Positions 8,446 to 17,355 of a stretch of 64,000 bases of DNA are shown piece by piece. How positions within the stretch are numbered: the stretch's first letter is position 1; every line of letters begins with the position of its first letter. This stretch comes from Kribbella kalugense (lineage in GTDB: Bacteria > Actinomycetota > Actinomycetes > Propionibacteriales > Kribbellaceae), in contig NZ_SODF01000002.1 of assembly GCF_004365875.1 (NCBI RefSeq), positions 930,001-994,000 of the forward strand, in the 5' to 3' direction. The position numbers and the translations under genes were made by a program. Below the pieces are notes generated by a model. The model had not been told where the DNA came from, did not search any database, and saw nothing but the letters and a program-made list of their open reading frames with translations.

Positions 8446-9318
8446 ATGGGACAGCCGCTGGAGTGGGGTCGTCGCTATCTGATGGTCCGGCCGGACCACT
8501 TCCGGATCGACTACGTGATCAACCCGTACATGTCGACGCAGGACCAGCCCGACCCGGCGCTGGCGCTGAAGCAGTGGGACTCACTGCGGCAGGCGATCAT
8601 CGACGCCGGCGGCATGGTCGACGTACTGGCGCAGCGCCCGGACTCACCCGACATGGTCTACGCGATGAACCTCGGGCTGGCCGCCGCGGACGGTCGCGCG
8701 ATGCTCTCGCACATGCGCTTCGAACCTCGCCGCAAGGAGTCGGTGAGCGCGGCGGAGTGGTTCACCGGGAACGGGTTCCGGCTCGACCGGACCGGCGGCG
8801 AGGGCGTCGGTCCGCACTTCGAGTCCGGCGACGCGTTCGTGTACGGCGACAGCCTGGTCGTCGGGTACGGACCGCGGACGGAGGCTGACGCGCTCAAGCA
8901 CCTGGCGACCGGGTGGGACATCCGGGTCCGTGGGCTGCGGATCGCGCACGAGGGGATGTACCACCTCGACCTGCCGTTCTGCCCGGTGGACAGCACGCAC
9001 GCGATGGTCTACCCGCCGGCGTTCGACGCCGCCAGCCAGGCGGAGCTGTCCGGGATCGTCCCGGAGCCGATCGTGCTGACCGACGAGGAGGCGTTCGCGT
9101 TCAGCGCGAACTCGATCGTGGTCGGCGAGACGATCATCATGCCGGCCTGCTCACCGCGGCTGCGGGACATCTTCACCGGTCTCGGCCTGCGGGTCGTCGT
9201 CCTGGACCTGACCGAGTTCCACAAGGGCGGCGGCTCGGCCCGCTGCCTCACGAACCCACTGGACTTCCCACTGGCTCCGATCACCGTCCCAGGCGGAGAG
9301 CTGGTCCTCCCCGCCTGA
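8446..9318 (+). CDS. Dimethylargininase / arginine deiminase-related hydrolase
   Basis: This 290-residue protein belongs to the guanidino-group-modifying superfamily. The catalytic set is present: HFESGD near residue 124, the histidine in MYHLDLPFCPVD, and the nucleophilic cysteine in GGGSARCLTNPL near the C-terminus. Such enzymes hydrolyse methylated arginines or arginine to citrulline. Which substrate is used here is inference. The ATG at 8446 follows AGGGAGG by five bases. The gene is monocistronic, with a GntR-type palindrome in its promoter region, so induction by a small metabolite is likely. Confidence 0.86.
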   Translation: MGQPLEWGRRYLMVRPDHFRIDYVINPYMSTQDQPDPALALKQWDSLRQAIIDAGGMVDVLAQRPDSPDMVYAMNLGLAAADGRAMLSHMRFEPRRKESVSAAEWFTGNGFRLDRTGGEGVGPHFESGDAFVYGDSLVVGYGPRTEADALKHLATGWDIRVRGLRIAHEGMYHLDLPFCPVDSTHAMVYPPAFDAASQAELSGIVPEPIVLTDEEAFAFSANSIVVGETIIMPACSPRLRDIFTGLGLRVVVLDLTEFHKGGGSARCLTNPLDFPLAPITVPGGELVLPA

Positions 9319-9321
9319 CGA

Positions 9322-9942
9322 CTACTTGCCAGTGGTCCAGATCAGGTCGAGGGTGTCAGGGTCCCAGCCGTTGCTCTGGATCCATTGCAGGGCTTTCTCT
9401 TTACCCGTGGCGGCGTAGACCTCCACGGCGACCGAGATGGCTTCGGGGTTCTTCGGGTCGGTCTTGGATGCGGCCTGGGTCGCCTCGAAGCCGTCGCCGA
9501 TGTACGGAAGCTGGCTGATGACCGGGTACTTGGCCCGCAGCCGGTCGTTCATCTCGTCGAAGCGTTTACCGGCCTCCTGCTCCAGTTGCAGCTCCTGCTC
9601 GGGGTTCGTCTTGGCCCACTGCCGGCCCTCCGCGCTGTTGGCGTAGAGGTACATGTTGTAGCTGACCGCGTCGCCGGCCGCAGTGATCGTCGTGGAGTAG
9701 CTCTGGAAACCCCGGCGCGAGCCCGCCAGGGTGTGCTCGCCGGGCTTGACGTTGACCTCGCCGTTCGCCGGGATCTCGTGTCCGTCCAGGGTCAGCGTCA
9801 GGTCGCCCGGGATCGACTGCACGACGAGCTTCGTCTGGTCGCCGCCCGCGCCGCGGAGGAGCAGGATGCCGCCGATCAGTACGACGATCACCGCGAGCGC
9901 GACTGCGCCGATCAGGAACGATCGCCGGTTCTCCTCAAGCAT
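9322..9942 (-). CDS. Membrane-anchored protein with PEGA-like domain
   Basis: The 206-residue protein has one N-terminal transmembrane helix (about residues 9-30, FLIGAVALAVIVVLIGGIL) and an exported remainder. Residues about 37-95 (LVVQSIPGDLTLTLDGHEIP, then GEVNVKPGEHTLAGSRRGF) match the PEGA-type beta-sandwich pattern. The C-terminal half is helical and unassigned. It is encoded 18 bp downstream of the three-domain cell-wall hydrolase and is probably its partner at the cell surface. A general role in envelope processes is inferred only from that context. Confidence 0.75.
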   Translation of the reverse strand: MLEENRRSFLIGAVALAVIVVLIGGILLLRGAGGDQTKLVVQSIPGDLTLTLDGHEIPANGEVNVKPGEHTLAGSRRGFQSYSTTITAAGDAVSYNMYLYANSAEGRQWAKTNPEQELQLEQEAGKRFDEMNDRLRAKYPVISQLPYIGDGFEATQAASKTDPKNPEAISVAVEVYAATGKEKALQWIQSNGWDPDTLDLIWTTGK

Positions 9943-9960
9943 GCCTGCAACCGTCCTTAC

Positions 9961-11586
9961 TCAGTTCGCCGTCGTCGTCGGTGTGGTCCCGCCCTTGACC
10001 CGGAACACCCAGAAACCACTGGGTCCCACGCCGTACAGATTGTCCGCGGTCGGGACGTGCTGGCCGAGCGACCCGGCCGCCGAGTTCCACCCGTTGCCGT
10101 CGCCCCACGGACCGACATACAGGTACGTGTGGCCCGGTCCGTTCAGGATGTCACCTGGCTTCATCCCGCCCGGTGGCGTCGACTCCCAATGGTCGTAGAT
10201 CTCCGGGTGGTCCAGCATGTACTGCCGCTGGGTGGGCGTGTACACGTTCGGGAACTTCGGGTCGGCGCCGCTCATGTGCAGCACGGTCGCGACGAAGCGC
10301 CCGCAGTCACTGTACGGAGTCTGACCGTTGGGGCCGTCGTTGTACTTCGCCATCGCTTCCACGTACTCGGGCTTGGCCGCGCTCGCATCGACGCTCCAGT
10401 GCGCATGCGGCCCCTGCGGCCACGCGAGGTTCTTGGCGACCATGGCGATGTTGCCGCTACCGGCACCGCAGCCGCTCGTGTCACCCGGCTTGCCCTGCGC
10501 CGGGGCCGAAGCCGCGAACGTGTCGAACACGTGCCTCGCGTTCGCCCTCCGCCGGTCGTACTCGGGGTCGTTCGGATTGAGGGTGAACCGCTCGAACTTC
10601 GAGGCGAACGTGAAGGCGGCGTCCTCGGGCGTCTTCGTCGCGCGCAGAGCGGGCCCGACGGCCGGCTCCGGCAGCGGACCCTTGCCGTTGATCTGCTTGT
10701 TGACGAAGTCGAGCTGATACGCCAGGGAACCGATGGTCTTGTCGTCGACGCCGGCGTCGCGGGACGGCTGGATCATCTTCTTGCCCGGATACCACTGGAC
10801 GAGACCCCAGGCCCCCGGCTTGCTGATCGCATCGGCCGGTTGGGTCTTGGTTCCGGTGGGTGTGCCGTCGTTCAGCTTCAGCGGATCGACGCCCGACTCG
10901 CTGATCATGTTGCCGACGATGCCGGCGGCCTGTTCCTTGCTCCATCCGTTCTGGACGAAGTAGTTGAAGGCCTGCTGCTGGGCGTTGGCGCCGTCGAGGT
11001 CGGTGGTAGCGCAACTGCAGCCGCCGCCCCCGGAGTCGGAGGTGTCGGCTTCGAACGGGTTGCTCTCGGGCTTCTGGGTGGACCAGTCGCCGTTGCTCTC
11101 CTTGTCGACCCACATCTCGAAGTGCACGTGGGCGCCGCTCAGACCAGGCAGACTCTCGTCGCCGGAGCCCGAGGTGCCGATCTGGTCGCCGCGCTTGACC
11201 GTGTCGCCGAGCCCGCGGAAGAAATGGATGAACTTGTACCGGACCTCGACGTTCTCGTTCCGGATCCGGATGTCATCGCCCTTGGCGTACGAGATCTTGC
11301 CGTCGATGGACGCGTAGACCTTGCTCTCCTCGGGCACCTTGAAGTCCCACGCGTGGTGCGCCTCGGTGCCCGCATCCGGGTCTGCCTCGGCCCAGTCCTG
11401 GTCGATCTTGTGCTGGTCGGTCGGCCAGCCGAACATCGCCTGGTCCGGAGCGCTGGTCGTGCACTGCGCCGCGGCCTCGGAGGTGCCGGACAGCACGCCG
11501 AGCAGGAGCACCAGGACGATCAGCAGCGGGAGGAACAGCAACAACAGGAATCCGCCGACGATCGGCAGCACTTTGCTGGCTCCCAC
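9961..11586 (-). CDS. Three-domain cell-wall hydrolase (M23 + phage-type lysozyme + NlpC/CHAP-like)
   Basis: This 541-residue protein begins with a membrane helix (about 8-33). A LytM/M23 peptidase domain follows, with zinc ligands H77/D81 and H153-V-H155. A lysozyme-like domain then has a candidate catalytic glutamate in GNMISES (E230) and GAWGLVQW, as in phage-tail lysozymes. The last domain has a Cys (YSDCG, C428) and His (GHTYLYVG, H486) consistent with an NlpC/P60- or CHAP-type amidase. Two Cys-containing Gly-rich linkers join them. The enzyme could therefore cut both glycan and peptide bonds. Similar proteins occur in conjugation or phage-like machines, but none of those genes adjoin it. 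Start is GTG with GAGG 9 nt upstream. Confidence 0.82.
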   Translation of the reverse strand: MGASKVLPIVGGFLLLLFLPLLIVLVLLLGVLSGTSEAAAQCTTSAPDQAMFGWPTDQHKIDQDWAEADPDAGTEAHHAWDFKVPEESKVYASIDGKISYAKGDDIRIRNENVEVRYKFIHFFRGLGDTVKRGDQIGTSGSGDESLPGLSGAHVHFEMWVDKESNGDWSTQKPESNPFEADTSDSGGGGCSCATTDLDGANAQQQAFNYFVQNGWSKEQAAGIVGNMISESGVDPLKLNDGTPTGTKTQPADAISKPGAWGLVQWYPGKKMIQPSRDAGVDDKTIGSLAYQLDFVNKQINGKGPLPEPAVGPALRATKTPEDAAFTFASKFERFTLNPNDPEYDRRRANARHVFDTFAASAPAQGKPGDTSGCGAGSGNIAMVAKNLAWPQGPHAHWSVDASAAKPEYVEAMAKYNDGPNGQTPYSDCGRFVATVLHMSGADPKFPNVYTPTQRQYMLDHPEIYDHWESTPPGGMKPGDILNGPGHTYLYVGPWGDGNGWNSAAGSLGQHVPTADNLYGVGPSGFWVFRVKGGTTPTTTAN

Positions 11587-11758
11587 AATCGTGCTCCTCG
11601 CTCATTCGAGTGGACTCCCGCGCCGGTCCGCGGAGAGGGGCGGCCACTGAGCAAATGTTGCCCGAAAACCGGGTCATCATGTCGGAAGTTATCCACAGGC
11701 CGGGCAGCCAGGGCGGGGCGGGCGCGACAACGGGGCGGGACTGGACGAGAATCAGCCC

Positions 11759-12427
11759 ATGTACGAACGGCTGCGGGTGGACCGCTCGACCACGGTGGAC
11801 CGGGTGGTCGACGCGCTTCGTGCCGCCCTGTTCGCGGGTGACCTGGAGCCGGGTACGCCGCTCCGGGAGCAGCCGCTGGCCGAGGCACTGGGGGTCGCCC
11901 GGAGCACGATCCGTGAGGCGATGACCATGCTGGTCACCGAGGGCCTCGCGGTCCGCGAGCCGAACAAGGGTGTCAGCGTCGCGATCCTGCACCCCGACGC
12001 GGTGGCGGACATCTGCAGGGCCAGGTTCGTCCTGGAGTCGGCCGGTATCCGGGCCTGGTTCGATGCCGACGAGGCGGCCCGAGAGCGGGTCCGGGAGGCG
12101 ATGCGGGTGTTCGCCGCCACCGCCAAGGACGGCGCCGACCCGGAGGCCTTGACCGAGACGCACCTCACCATCCACCGCAGCCTGGTCGCGTTGACCGGCA
12201 GCGAGCGGCTGATCGCCACCGCCGACTCGATCACCGGCGAGGCGCGGCTCGCCCTGGCGCGGGTGGACGCGCTGCGGCAGGACGCGCGCCAACAGGTCGC
12301 GTCCCACCGCAAGCTCATCCGCCTCCTCGAGCGCGGCGAGCTCGACGAATGCGTCGAGGAGCTCCGCCGTCACCTGGCCGGCGCCGAGGAGTCCCTCCTC
12401 GAAGCCATCGCGATGCCCCCGAGCTGA
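11759..12427 (+). CDS. GntR family regulator, FCD subfamily
   Basis: The 222-residue protein has an N-terminal winged helix (REQPLAEALGVARSTIREAM at about 43-62) and a C-terminal all-helical FCD ligand-binding domain. It is monocistronic, divergent from the hydrolase gene and convergent with the glycosidase operon. No Shine-Dalgarno is visible; GAGAAT ends six bases before the ATG, so translation may be leaderless. Its target is unknown; the palindrome at 8388-8406 is a candidate site. A TTATCCACA sequence at 11688 is a single DnaA-box-like match without further support. Confidence 0.88.
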   Translation: MYERLRVDRSTTVDRVVDALRAALFAGDLEPGTPLREQPLAEALGVARSTIREAMTMLVTEGLAVREPNKGVSVAILHPDAVADICRARFVLESAGIRAWFDADEAARERVREAMRVFAATAKDGADPEALTETHLTIHRSLVALTGSERLIATADSITGEARLALARVDALRQDARQQVASHRKLIRLLERGELDECVEELRRHLAGAEESLLEAIAMPPS

Positions 12428-12428
12428 C

Positions 12429-14462
12429 TCAGACCAGTCCGTCGGCGGTGACGTCGTACGTCGTTGTGCCGACTCGGAGACCGGTCAGTCGGGCGTCTGG
12501 GTCTAGGGCTGCGACCTGGGGGTTTGCGGTGACGGTGCCGTCGAGGGCTACCTCGATGCCGAAGATGCCCTCCAGGACCAGGCTGACCCATGCGCCGGAC
12601 GACGAGCAGGACCAGTCGATCAGGTAGGGGAACTGCGGCGGAGACTTGCGTGCTCCCCCGGCCATCGCCGGCTGCGCCTCCTCGACGAAGTGCGCCTGCC
12701 CGCACGGACCCTGGTTAGCAGTACGCGCCAGACCGGGCAGCCAGTCCAGTAGTACGTCGCCCCGGCCAAGTGCGAAGAGGGCACGACCAGCGTCCGCCGG
12801 CCAGGCCGGGTACGCACCGTTCCACTGGTGGTCCGGACGGACGCTGAAGGCTGCATCAGCGTCGTACGGCGACAATGCGCGCATCCAGGTGGGCGTCTGC
12901 AGCTCCCGCTGGAAGAACGACACCATCTCGGCACACTGCGACTCCGACAGGTCGTCGGGCATCGTCGTACCAATGATGTTGAAGTCGTAGCAGTGCCGGA
13001 CCGGGACTAGTGACCCGTCTGGTTGCCGCGCGTGCCAGAAGCCCTTGCCCTCGGCGTACAGCTCGTTGACATGGCCGGCTTGCGCGGACGCCTCCTTGCG
13101 CAGCAGGGCGGCACGGTCGGAGTCACCGGAGCGGTCTGCGATCTCGGCGGCGACTCGCATGCACCACACGTTGGCGGCGTTGAAGCTGGCAACCTCGTGC
13201 ACGTAGCTGCTGACGCACTCCAGCAGGTTGTCGATGCCGCCGTAGTCGGCCAGCGCGTGCTCGCCGCGCAGGCCGCGCCACGCGGTCGCCCAGTCGTACA
13301 CGTGCTCCCCGACCTGCTTCGGTCCCACCGGAGCGTCCAGGAACCCAGCGTCGCCGGTGAAGCGCACGTAGTCCCGCACCAGCCGGGTCATCGCGAAGTC
13401 GTTCACCGAGTACCACTGCCCGACCGGTCCGCCGGTCAGCCACTCGGTACCGAAGTGCTCGTGGATGTCCAGGTCGATCCAGTGCTCGATGTGCTTCCGC
13501 ATCGGCTCCGGGTCCAGCAGGGCATGGGTCAGCGACGACAGGCTGTAGTCCCAGATGAACGTCGTGGTCTGCCAGTACCGCGGCATCAACGTGTCGTACG
13601 TCCGCCCGAGCACGCTGGCCGGGTTGTCCCGCCGGAACCAGATGACCCCGAGCACACCCCACCAATACAGCTTCTGCAGCGCCTCGTTAGACGTCTCCAG
13701 AACAGGCAGAGACCCACTAAACCCTTCACTAGAAGGGTCGAAGGCGTCGGCCAGCGCCATGTCCCACACGCCCTCCGCCACTGCGAGCACCGCGGGTACG
13801 TCGGCCACGCAGACGTCGAAGTGCTCGGTCGCCTCCTCCAGCGACCCGGCGAGCACATGCACGTAGTTCAGTCGCGCGTGCCCGGAGTCGTCCAGCTCGA
13901 CAGTTGCCTCCAGCATCGCCCGGTCGACGACGGCCGGCACGTCCAGGCCCTGCACACTCACTGCGGACCCGGACTCCCCCGTTCCGACGACACGGCCGTC
14001 GACGGCACGCAACGTGTTCGGCTCCGACGGCGGCTCCGGCCGGAGCCAGCCCTTGTCCGACCGGGTCGCCGTGCTCTCGAGAGCAAGCCCGAGCCGAACA
14101 GTGCGTCCGGGAGTGCCAGAGACCTCCAGCTGTACGACGACCGCCGGGCGGCCCGGTGCGCACGCAGTGGTCGTCCGCAGGTGCAGGCCGTCCACCGTGG
14201 TCGACCGGACGACGCAGTCCGGGCGCCACACCACTTCCACAGTCCCGCCGTACGAGCGGGCCAGCCGGCCGTCGACGTACAGCTGGCCGGTGATGGTGTC
14301 GCCGTGTGAGTACGGCGGGAAGTTCACACTGCGGATCGCGAGGACGTCGTGGTCGACCTGCGCCGTACCCAGGAAGTTGGTCAGCCCGGGCGGGTTGAAC
14401 ATGTCGTCGTAGGTATGAGTGAGGACGTCGCTGGCCAGGTCGGCGCTGCGAGGGATGGTCAT
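12429..14462 (-). CDS. Six-hairpin glycosidase-like intracellular enzyme
   Basis: The 677-residue protein has no signal peptide. The first roughly 220 residues are beta-rich, and the rest forms an alpha/alpha-barrel typical of six-hairpin glycosidases. Acidic, aromatic-rich segments such as RYWQTTTFIWDYSLSSL and WLTGGPVGQWYSVNDFAM resemble the catalytic face of GH63/GH78/GH95-type enzymes. I cannot fix a family. It is the last gene of the CUT1 sugar operon, 114 bp after the dehydratase gene, so it probably cleaves imported oligosaccharides in the cytoplasm. Its ribosome site GGGAGG lies inside a hairpin, suggesting separate translational control. Confidence 0.8.
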   Translation of the reverse strand: MTIPRSADLASDVLTHTYDDMFNPPGLTNFLGTAQVDHDVLAIRSVNFPPYSHGDTITGQLYVDGRLARSYGGTVEVVWRPDCVVRSTTVDGLHLRTTTACAPGRPAVVVQLEVSGTPGRTVRLGLALESTATRSDKGWLRPEPPSEPNTLRAVDGRVVGTGESGSAVSVQGLDVPAVVDRAMLEATVELDDSGHARLNYVHVLAGSLEEATEHFDVCVADVPAVLAVAEGVWDMALADAFDPSSEGFSGSLPVLETSNEALQKLYWWGVLGVIWFRRDNPASVLGRTYDTLMPRYWQTTTFIWDYSLSSLTHALLDPEPMRKHIEHWIDLDIHEHFGTEWLTGGPVGQWYSVNDFAMTRLVRDYVRFTGDAGFLDAPVGPKQVGEHVYDWATAWRGLRGEHALADYGGIDNLLECVSSYVHEVASFNAANVWCMRVAAEIADRSGDSDRAALLRKEASAQAGHVNELYAEGKGFWHARQPDGSLVPVRHCYDFNIIGTTMPDDLSESQCAEMVSFFQRELQTPTWMRALSPYDADAAFSVRPDHQWNGAYPAWPADAGRALFALGRGDVLLDWLPGLARTANQGPCGQAHFVEEAQPAMAGGARKSPPQFPYLIDWSCSSSGAWVSLVLEGIFGIEVALDGTVTANPQVAALDPDARLTGLRVGTTTYDVTADGLV

Positions 14463-14566
14463 GGGGCCTCCCGGCCTGGACTGAGGAGTGGAGGAGCGAA
14501 GCGACTGGAACGACGAGGGAAGGCCGGGAGTTACAGCCCCATGACCCGCCGCGCCGGAGGCGCGGC
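14461..14566 (-). promoter_or_regulatory. Intercistronic hairpins masking the glycosidase ribosome site
   Basis: On the minus strand AGGCCGGGAG (14477-14468) pairs perfectly with CTCCCGGCCT (14530-14521). The outer GGGGC/CCCAT bases also pair (14461-14466 with 14537-14542). The GGGAGG ribosome site of the gene starting at 14462 is in this stem. A second perfect 7-bp stem with a 3-nt loop lies at 14549-14565, just after the dehydratase gene. Together they look like an intercistronic attenuation or processing region. Confidence 0.55.
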
Positions 14567-14576
14567 ATGAGCACTG

Positions 14577-15791
14577 TCATGAGGGGTCGGCCCAATCGGT
14601 GTTCGGGAGCAGGGGATACCAGTCCGGGCGAGCCGGATCGCGGTCGTAGGGATAGGGGCCGAGCTCGCGGAACAGTTCGGCGTACTCGGCCAGCTTGTCG
14701 CGGTCCAGCTCGACACCCAGCCCGGGTGCGTCCGGTACGGCGATCGCGCCGTCGACGTACGGAAGCTTGCCGCCGGCAATGATGTCGTCACGCAGGTGGT
14801 GGTAGTGCGCGTCCGCCGCGAACGACAGGTTCGGTACGACGGCGCCGAGCTGCAGCATCGTCGCGAGCTGGATCCCCAGCTCGCCGGACGAGTGCACGGC
14901 GACGCCGAGCTGGAACGTCTCGCAGACGCCGGCCGCCTTGATACACGGCCGGATGCCACCCCAGAAGGTGGTGTCGAGCAGGATCACGTCGACGGCCGGA
15001 TCACGAACGTTGGCGGCGAGCTGCTCGAAGTTCACCACGACGGTGTTGGTGGCGAGCGGGATCGGAGTGTTCTCGCGGACCCGGCGCATCCCGTTCAGAC
15101 CCCAGGTCGGATCCTCGAGGTAGTCGTTGTCGAGGTCGTCGATACCGCGGGCGAACCGGATCGCCTCCTCGACACTGAACGCGCCGTTCGGGTCGAACCG
15201 GACGCGGTGCCCGGGGAACGCCTCGGCCAAGGCACGAAAGACCTCGCGCTCGTAGTCCGGCGGGAACACGCCGCCCTTCAGCTTGTGCACGCTGAACCCG
15301 TGCTCGTCGACCAACTCCCGAGCATGCGCGACCAACTGCTCCGCGGTCCGGATCTCACCGGTCCCGTCGTCGTTCGGATGCCGGAAGAACAAGTAGCTCG
15401 CGAACGGCACCCGATCGCGAACCCTGCCGCCGAGCAGCTCGTGCACCGGTACGCCGAGTTCGCGCCCCTGCAGGTCGAGGCAGGCGAACTCGATTGCCGC
15501 CAGCAACTGAGTGCGGTTGTTGTACAGGCTCGCGGTCGGGTTGGCGAGCATCCAGCGCAACGCCTCGGTGCGCGCCGGGTCGTGACCGAGCAGGTACGGC
15601 TTCAGCCCGGTGACGGCGGCCTCGGCGCTCTGGCCGCCGCCACCCATTTCGCCGAGGCCGATCAGCCCGTTGTCCGCCTCGACCTCTACGACAGTCCGTA
15701 CGAAGCGTCCCCAGTGCGCTCCGTTGCTGTGCCGTAGCGGCGCCTCGAGTGGGACAGTGACCGTGGTGGCGCGGATATCGACGATCTTCAC
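14577..15791 (-). CDS. Enolase-superfamily sugar-acid dehydratase, glucarate dehydratase-like
   Basis: This 404-residue enzyme should abstract a proton alpha to a carboxylate and eliminate water from an aldonic or aldaric acid. Enolase-superfamily features are HKLKGG (K-x-K base), FDPNGA and EDPTWG (metal ligands), TNTVVVNF, and AVHSSGELG, where the His and the HSS pattern are of the glucarate-dehydratase subgroup. The C-terminal [11 protein letters not shown] is also typical. The GTG start at 15791 overlaps the SDR stop (GTGA), with GAGGA upstream. Neighbouring SDR and CUT1 transporter suggest a sugar oxidised and then dehydrated. The actual substrate is not deducible. Confidence 0.88.
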   Translation of the reverse strand: MKIVDIRATTVTVPLEAPLRHSNGAHWGRFVRTVVEVEADNGLIGLGEMGGGGQSAEAAVTGLKPYLLGHDPARTEALRWMLANPTASLYNNRTQLLAAIEFACLDLQGRELGVPVHELLGGRVRDRVPFASYLFFRHPNDDGTGEIRTAEQLVAHARELVDEHGFSVHKLKGGVFPPDYEREVFRALAEAFPGHRVRFDPNGAFSVEEAIRFARGIDDLDNDYLEDPTWGLNGMRRVRENTPIPLATNTVVVNFEQLAANVRDPAVDVILLDTTFWGGIRPCIKAAGVCETFQLGVAVHSSGELGIQLATMLQLGAVVPNLSFAADAHYHHLRDDIIAGGKLPYVDGAIAVPDAPGLGVELDRDKLAEYAELFRELGPYPYDRDPARPDWYPLLPNTDWADPS

Positions 15792-16534
15792 TTCGCGTCC
15801 TCCGGCAGTACGACGGCCAGCCCGGCGGTCAGCCCGCCGTCGACCTTCACATCCGCACCGGTCACGAACGACGCGGCCGGCGAGGACAGGAAGTAGATGA
15901 CCTCGGCAACTTCTCCGGGCGTCGCCACCCGGCCGAGCGGATGCGACCGGCCCCATTCGGCGACCACCTCGTCGGTCGACCGCCCGCCACCGAACTGCGC
16001 GGCGGACGTTCGCAGCATTGGCGTGTCGACGGAGCCCGGGCAGACCGCGTTCACCCGGATCCCGTCCGCGGCGTGATCGACGGCCATCGCCCGGACGAGG
16101 CTCAGCAAGGCGCCCTTTCCCATCGAGTACGCCGCGACGCTCGTCTGCGCGGCGTACGCCTGGACGGACGAGACCACTACGACACTGCCACCGCGCGGGA
16201 GCTTCGGGATGAACGCCTGGCAGGCGAAGAACACGCCGCCGACGTTGATCGCCATCACCTCGTCGAAGATCTCCGGTGAGGTGTCGACAACAGTCCCGTA
16301 CCGCTGGACTCCCGCAGCACAAACCAGCGCATCCACCGCGCCGATCTCGGCCGCTGCAGATGCCAGCGCAGCCCGATCCGAAACATCTACCTGAACGCTG
16401 GTCACCCCATCACCAAGGTCTGCAGCATCACGATCGAGCGCAAACACCCGATCCCCCGCGGCGACAAATCGTTCGACAGCACCACGCCCGATCCCGGCAG
16501 CACCACCGGTGATCACGACTGTGCGGCTACTCAT
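15788..16534 (-). CDS. SDR family oxidoreductase (sugar or polyol dehydrogenase)
   Basis: This classical SDR has 248 residues: [10 protein letters not shown] at the N-terminus, the aspartate of FALDRD favouring [32 protein letters not shown] with catalytic Ser, Tyr and Lys, and the PG motif CPGSVDTPM. Its place between the importer genes and the sugar-acid dehydratase suggests it oxidises the imported sugar or an intermediate. The ATG at 16534 follows AAAGGGA with normal spacing. The TGA overlaps the next gene's GTG, so translation is coupled. Confidence 0.9.
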   Translation of the reverse strand: MSSRTVVITGGAAGIGRGAVERFVAAGDRVFALDRDAADLGDGVTSVQVDVSDRAALASAAAEIGAVDALVCAAGVQRYGTVVDTSPEIFDEVMAINVGGVFFACQAFIPKLPRGGSVVVVSSVQAYAAQTSVAAYSMGKGALLSLVRAMAVDHAADGIRVNAVCPGSVDTPMLRTSAAQFGGGRSTDEVVAEWGRSHPLGRVATPGEVAEVIYFLSSPAASFVTGADVKVDGGLTAGLAVVLPEDAK

Positions 16535-16545
16535 ATACGTCCCTT

Positions 16546-17355
16546 TCAGAACTGACCGAGGGCTAGGCCTCGGGAGAAGAAGCGTTGGGCGGCAAGGAAC
16601 AAGATCACGGTGGGAAGCGACACCAGCAGACCGCCGGCCAGCACAGTCGGCAGAGCGGCGCCGCCGTACGTGCTCTGCAAACCCGTCAGCGCAGGCATGA
16701 TCGGCCGGACCGAATCCGACTGACTCAGCGTCAGCCCCAGCAGCAGGTCGTTCCACACGAAGGTCGCCTGCAGGATGAAGATCGCGGCCAGCGCCGCGCC
16801 CGCCATCGGCAGGTAGATGCTGCGGAAGATCCGGAACAACCCGCCGCCGTCCACCACGGCCGCCTCAAAGACGCTGCGCGCGATCCCGGTGAAGAAGTTC
16901 CGCATCACGAACGCCGAGAACGGCACGCTGATCGCGGTGTACACGATGATCATCCCGGCCCGCGTGTCGTAAAGCCCCGAGTTCGCATACCCCGAGAACA
17001 ACGGCATCAGGATCATCTGCAACGGAAAGATCGTCCCGCCGAAGATGAACACGAACCACAGGAAGCCTCGCTTCAACCGCAGTACGACGATCGCGTACCC
17101 GGCCGCCGCACCGATCAGCACCGCGAGCACCGGCGCGATCACGCTGTACATCGTGGTCGCGACCAGCGTGTCGCCGAGCGAGGCCTTGCTCCACGCGTCC
17201 CCGAAGTTCGTGAACAGCGAGAATCCTGCTGGCTTCCACACCGTCTTGGCGTCGTACGAGTCGATCGGCTTGGACGCGTTCACCACCAGCAGGTAGACCG
17301 GCGCGAGCCAGATCAGTCCCAGTACGACGAGAACCGCGGTCTTAACCCTGCTCAC
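16546..17355 (-). CDS. CUT1 sugar ABC transporter permease, MalG type
   Basis: The 269-residue integral membrane protein has six predicted helices. The cytoplasmic EAA loop reads FEAAVVDGGGLFRIFRSIYL, followed by PMAGAALA, and it contacts an ATPase. The C-terminus GLALGQF is typical of MalG-like subunits. It overlaps the MalF-type gene by 14 bp. No ATPase gene is in the operon, so a shared MsiK-like ATPase encoded elsewhere is expected, as known for actinobacterial CUT1 systems. Confidence 0.93.
   Translation of the reverse strand: MSRVKTAVLVVLGLIWLAPVYLLVVNASKPIDSYDAKTVWKPAGFSLFTNFGDAWSKASLGDTLVATTMYSVIAPVLAVLIGAAAGYAIVVLRLKRGFLWFVFIFGGTIFPLQMILMPLFSGYANSGLYDTRAGMIIVYTAISVPFSAFVMRNFFTGIARSVFEAAVVDGGGLFRIFRSIYLPMAGAALAAIFILQATFVWNDLLLGLTLSQSDSVRPIMPALTGLQSTYGGAALPTVLAGGLLVSLPTVILFLAAQRFFSRGLALGQF

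Noticed and set aside
11688-11696. TTATCCACA, a DnaA-box match
   Set aside because: Single copy with no AT-rich unwinding region, dnaA or dnaN nearby, so not an origin.
9385-11841. 818-codon plus-strand open frame over the wall-hydrolase genes
   Set aside because: It has no motif, while the minus strand encodes three recognised catalytic domains. Typical antisense openness at 70% GC.
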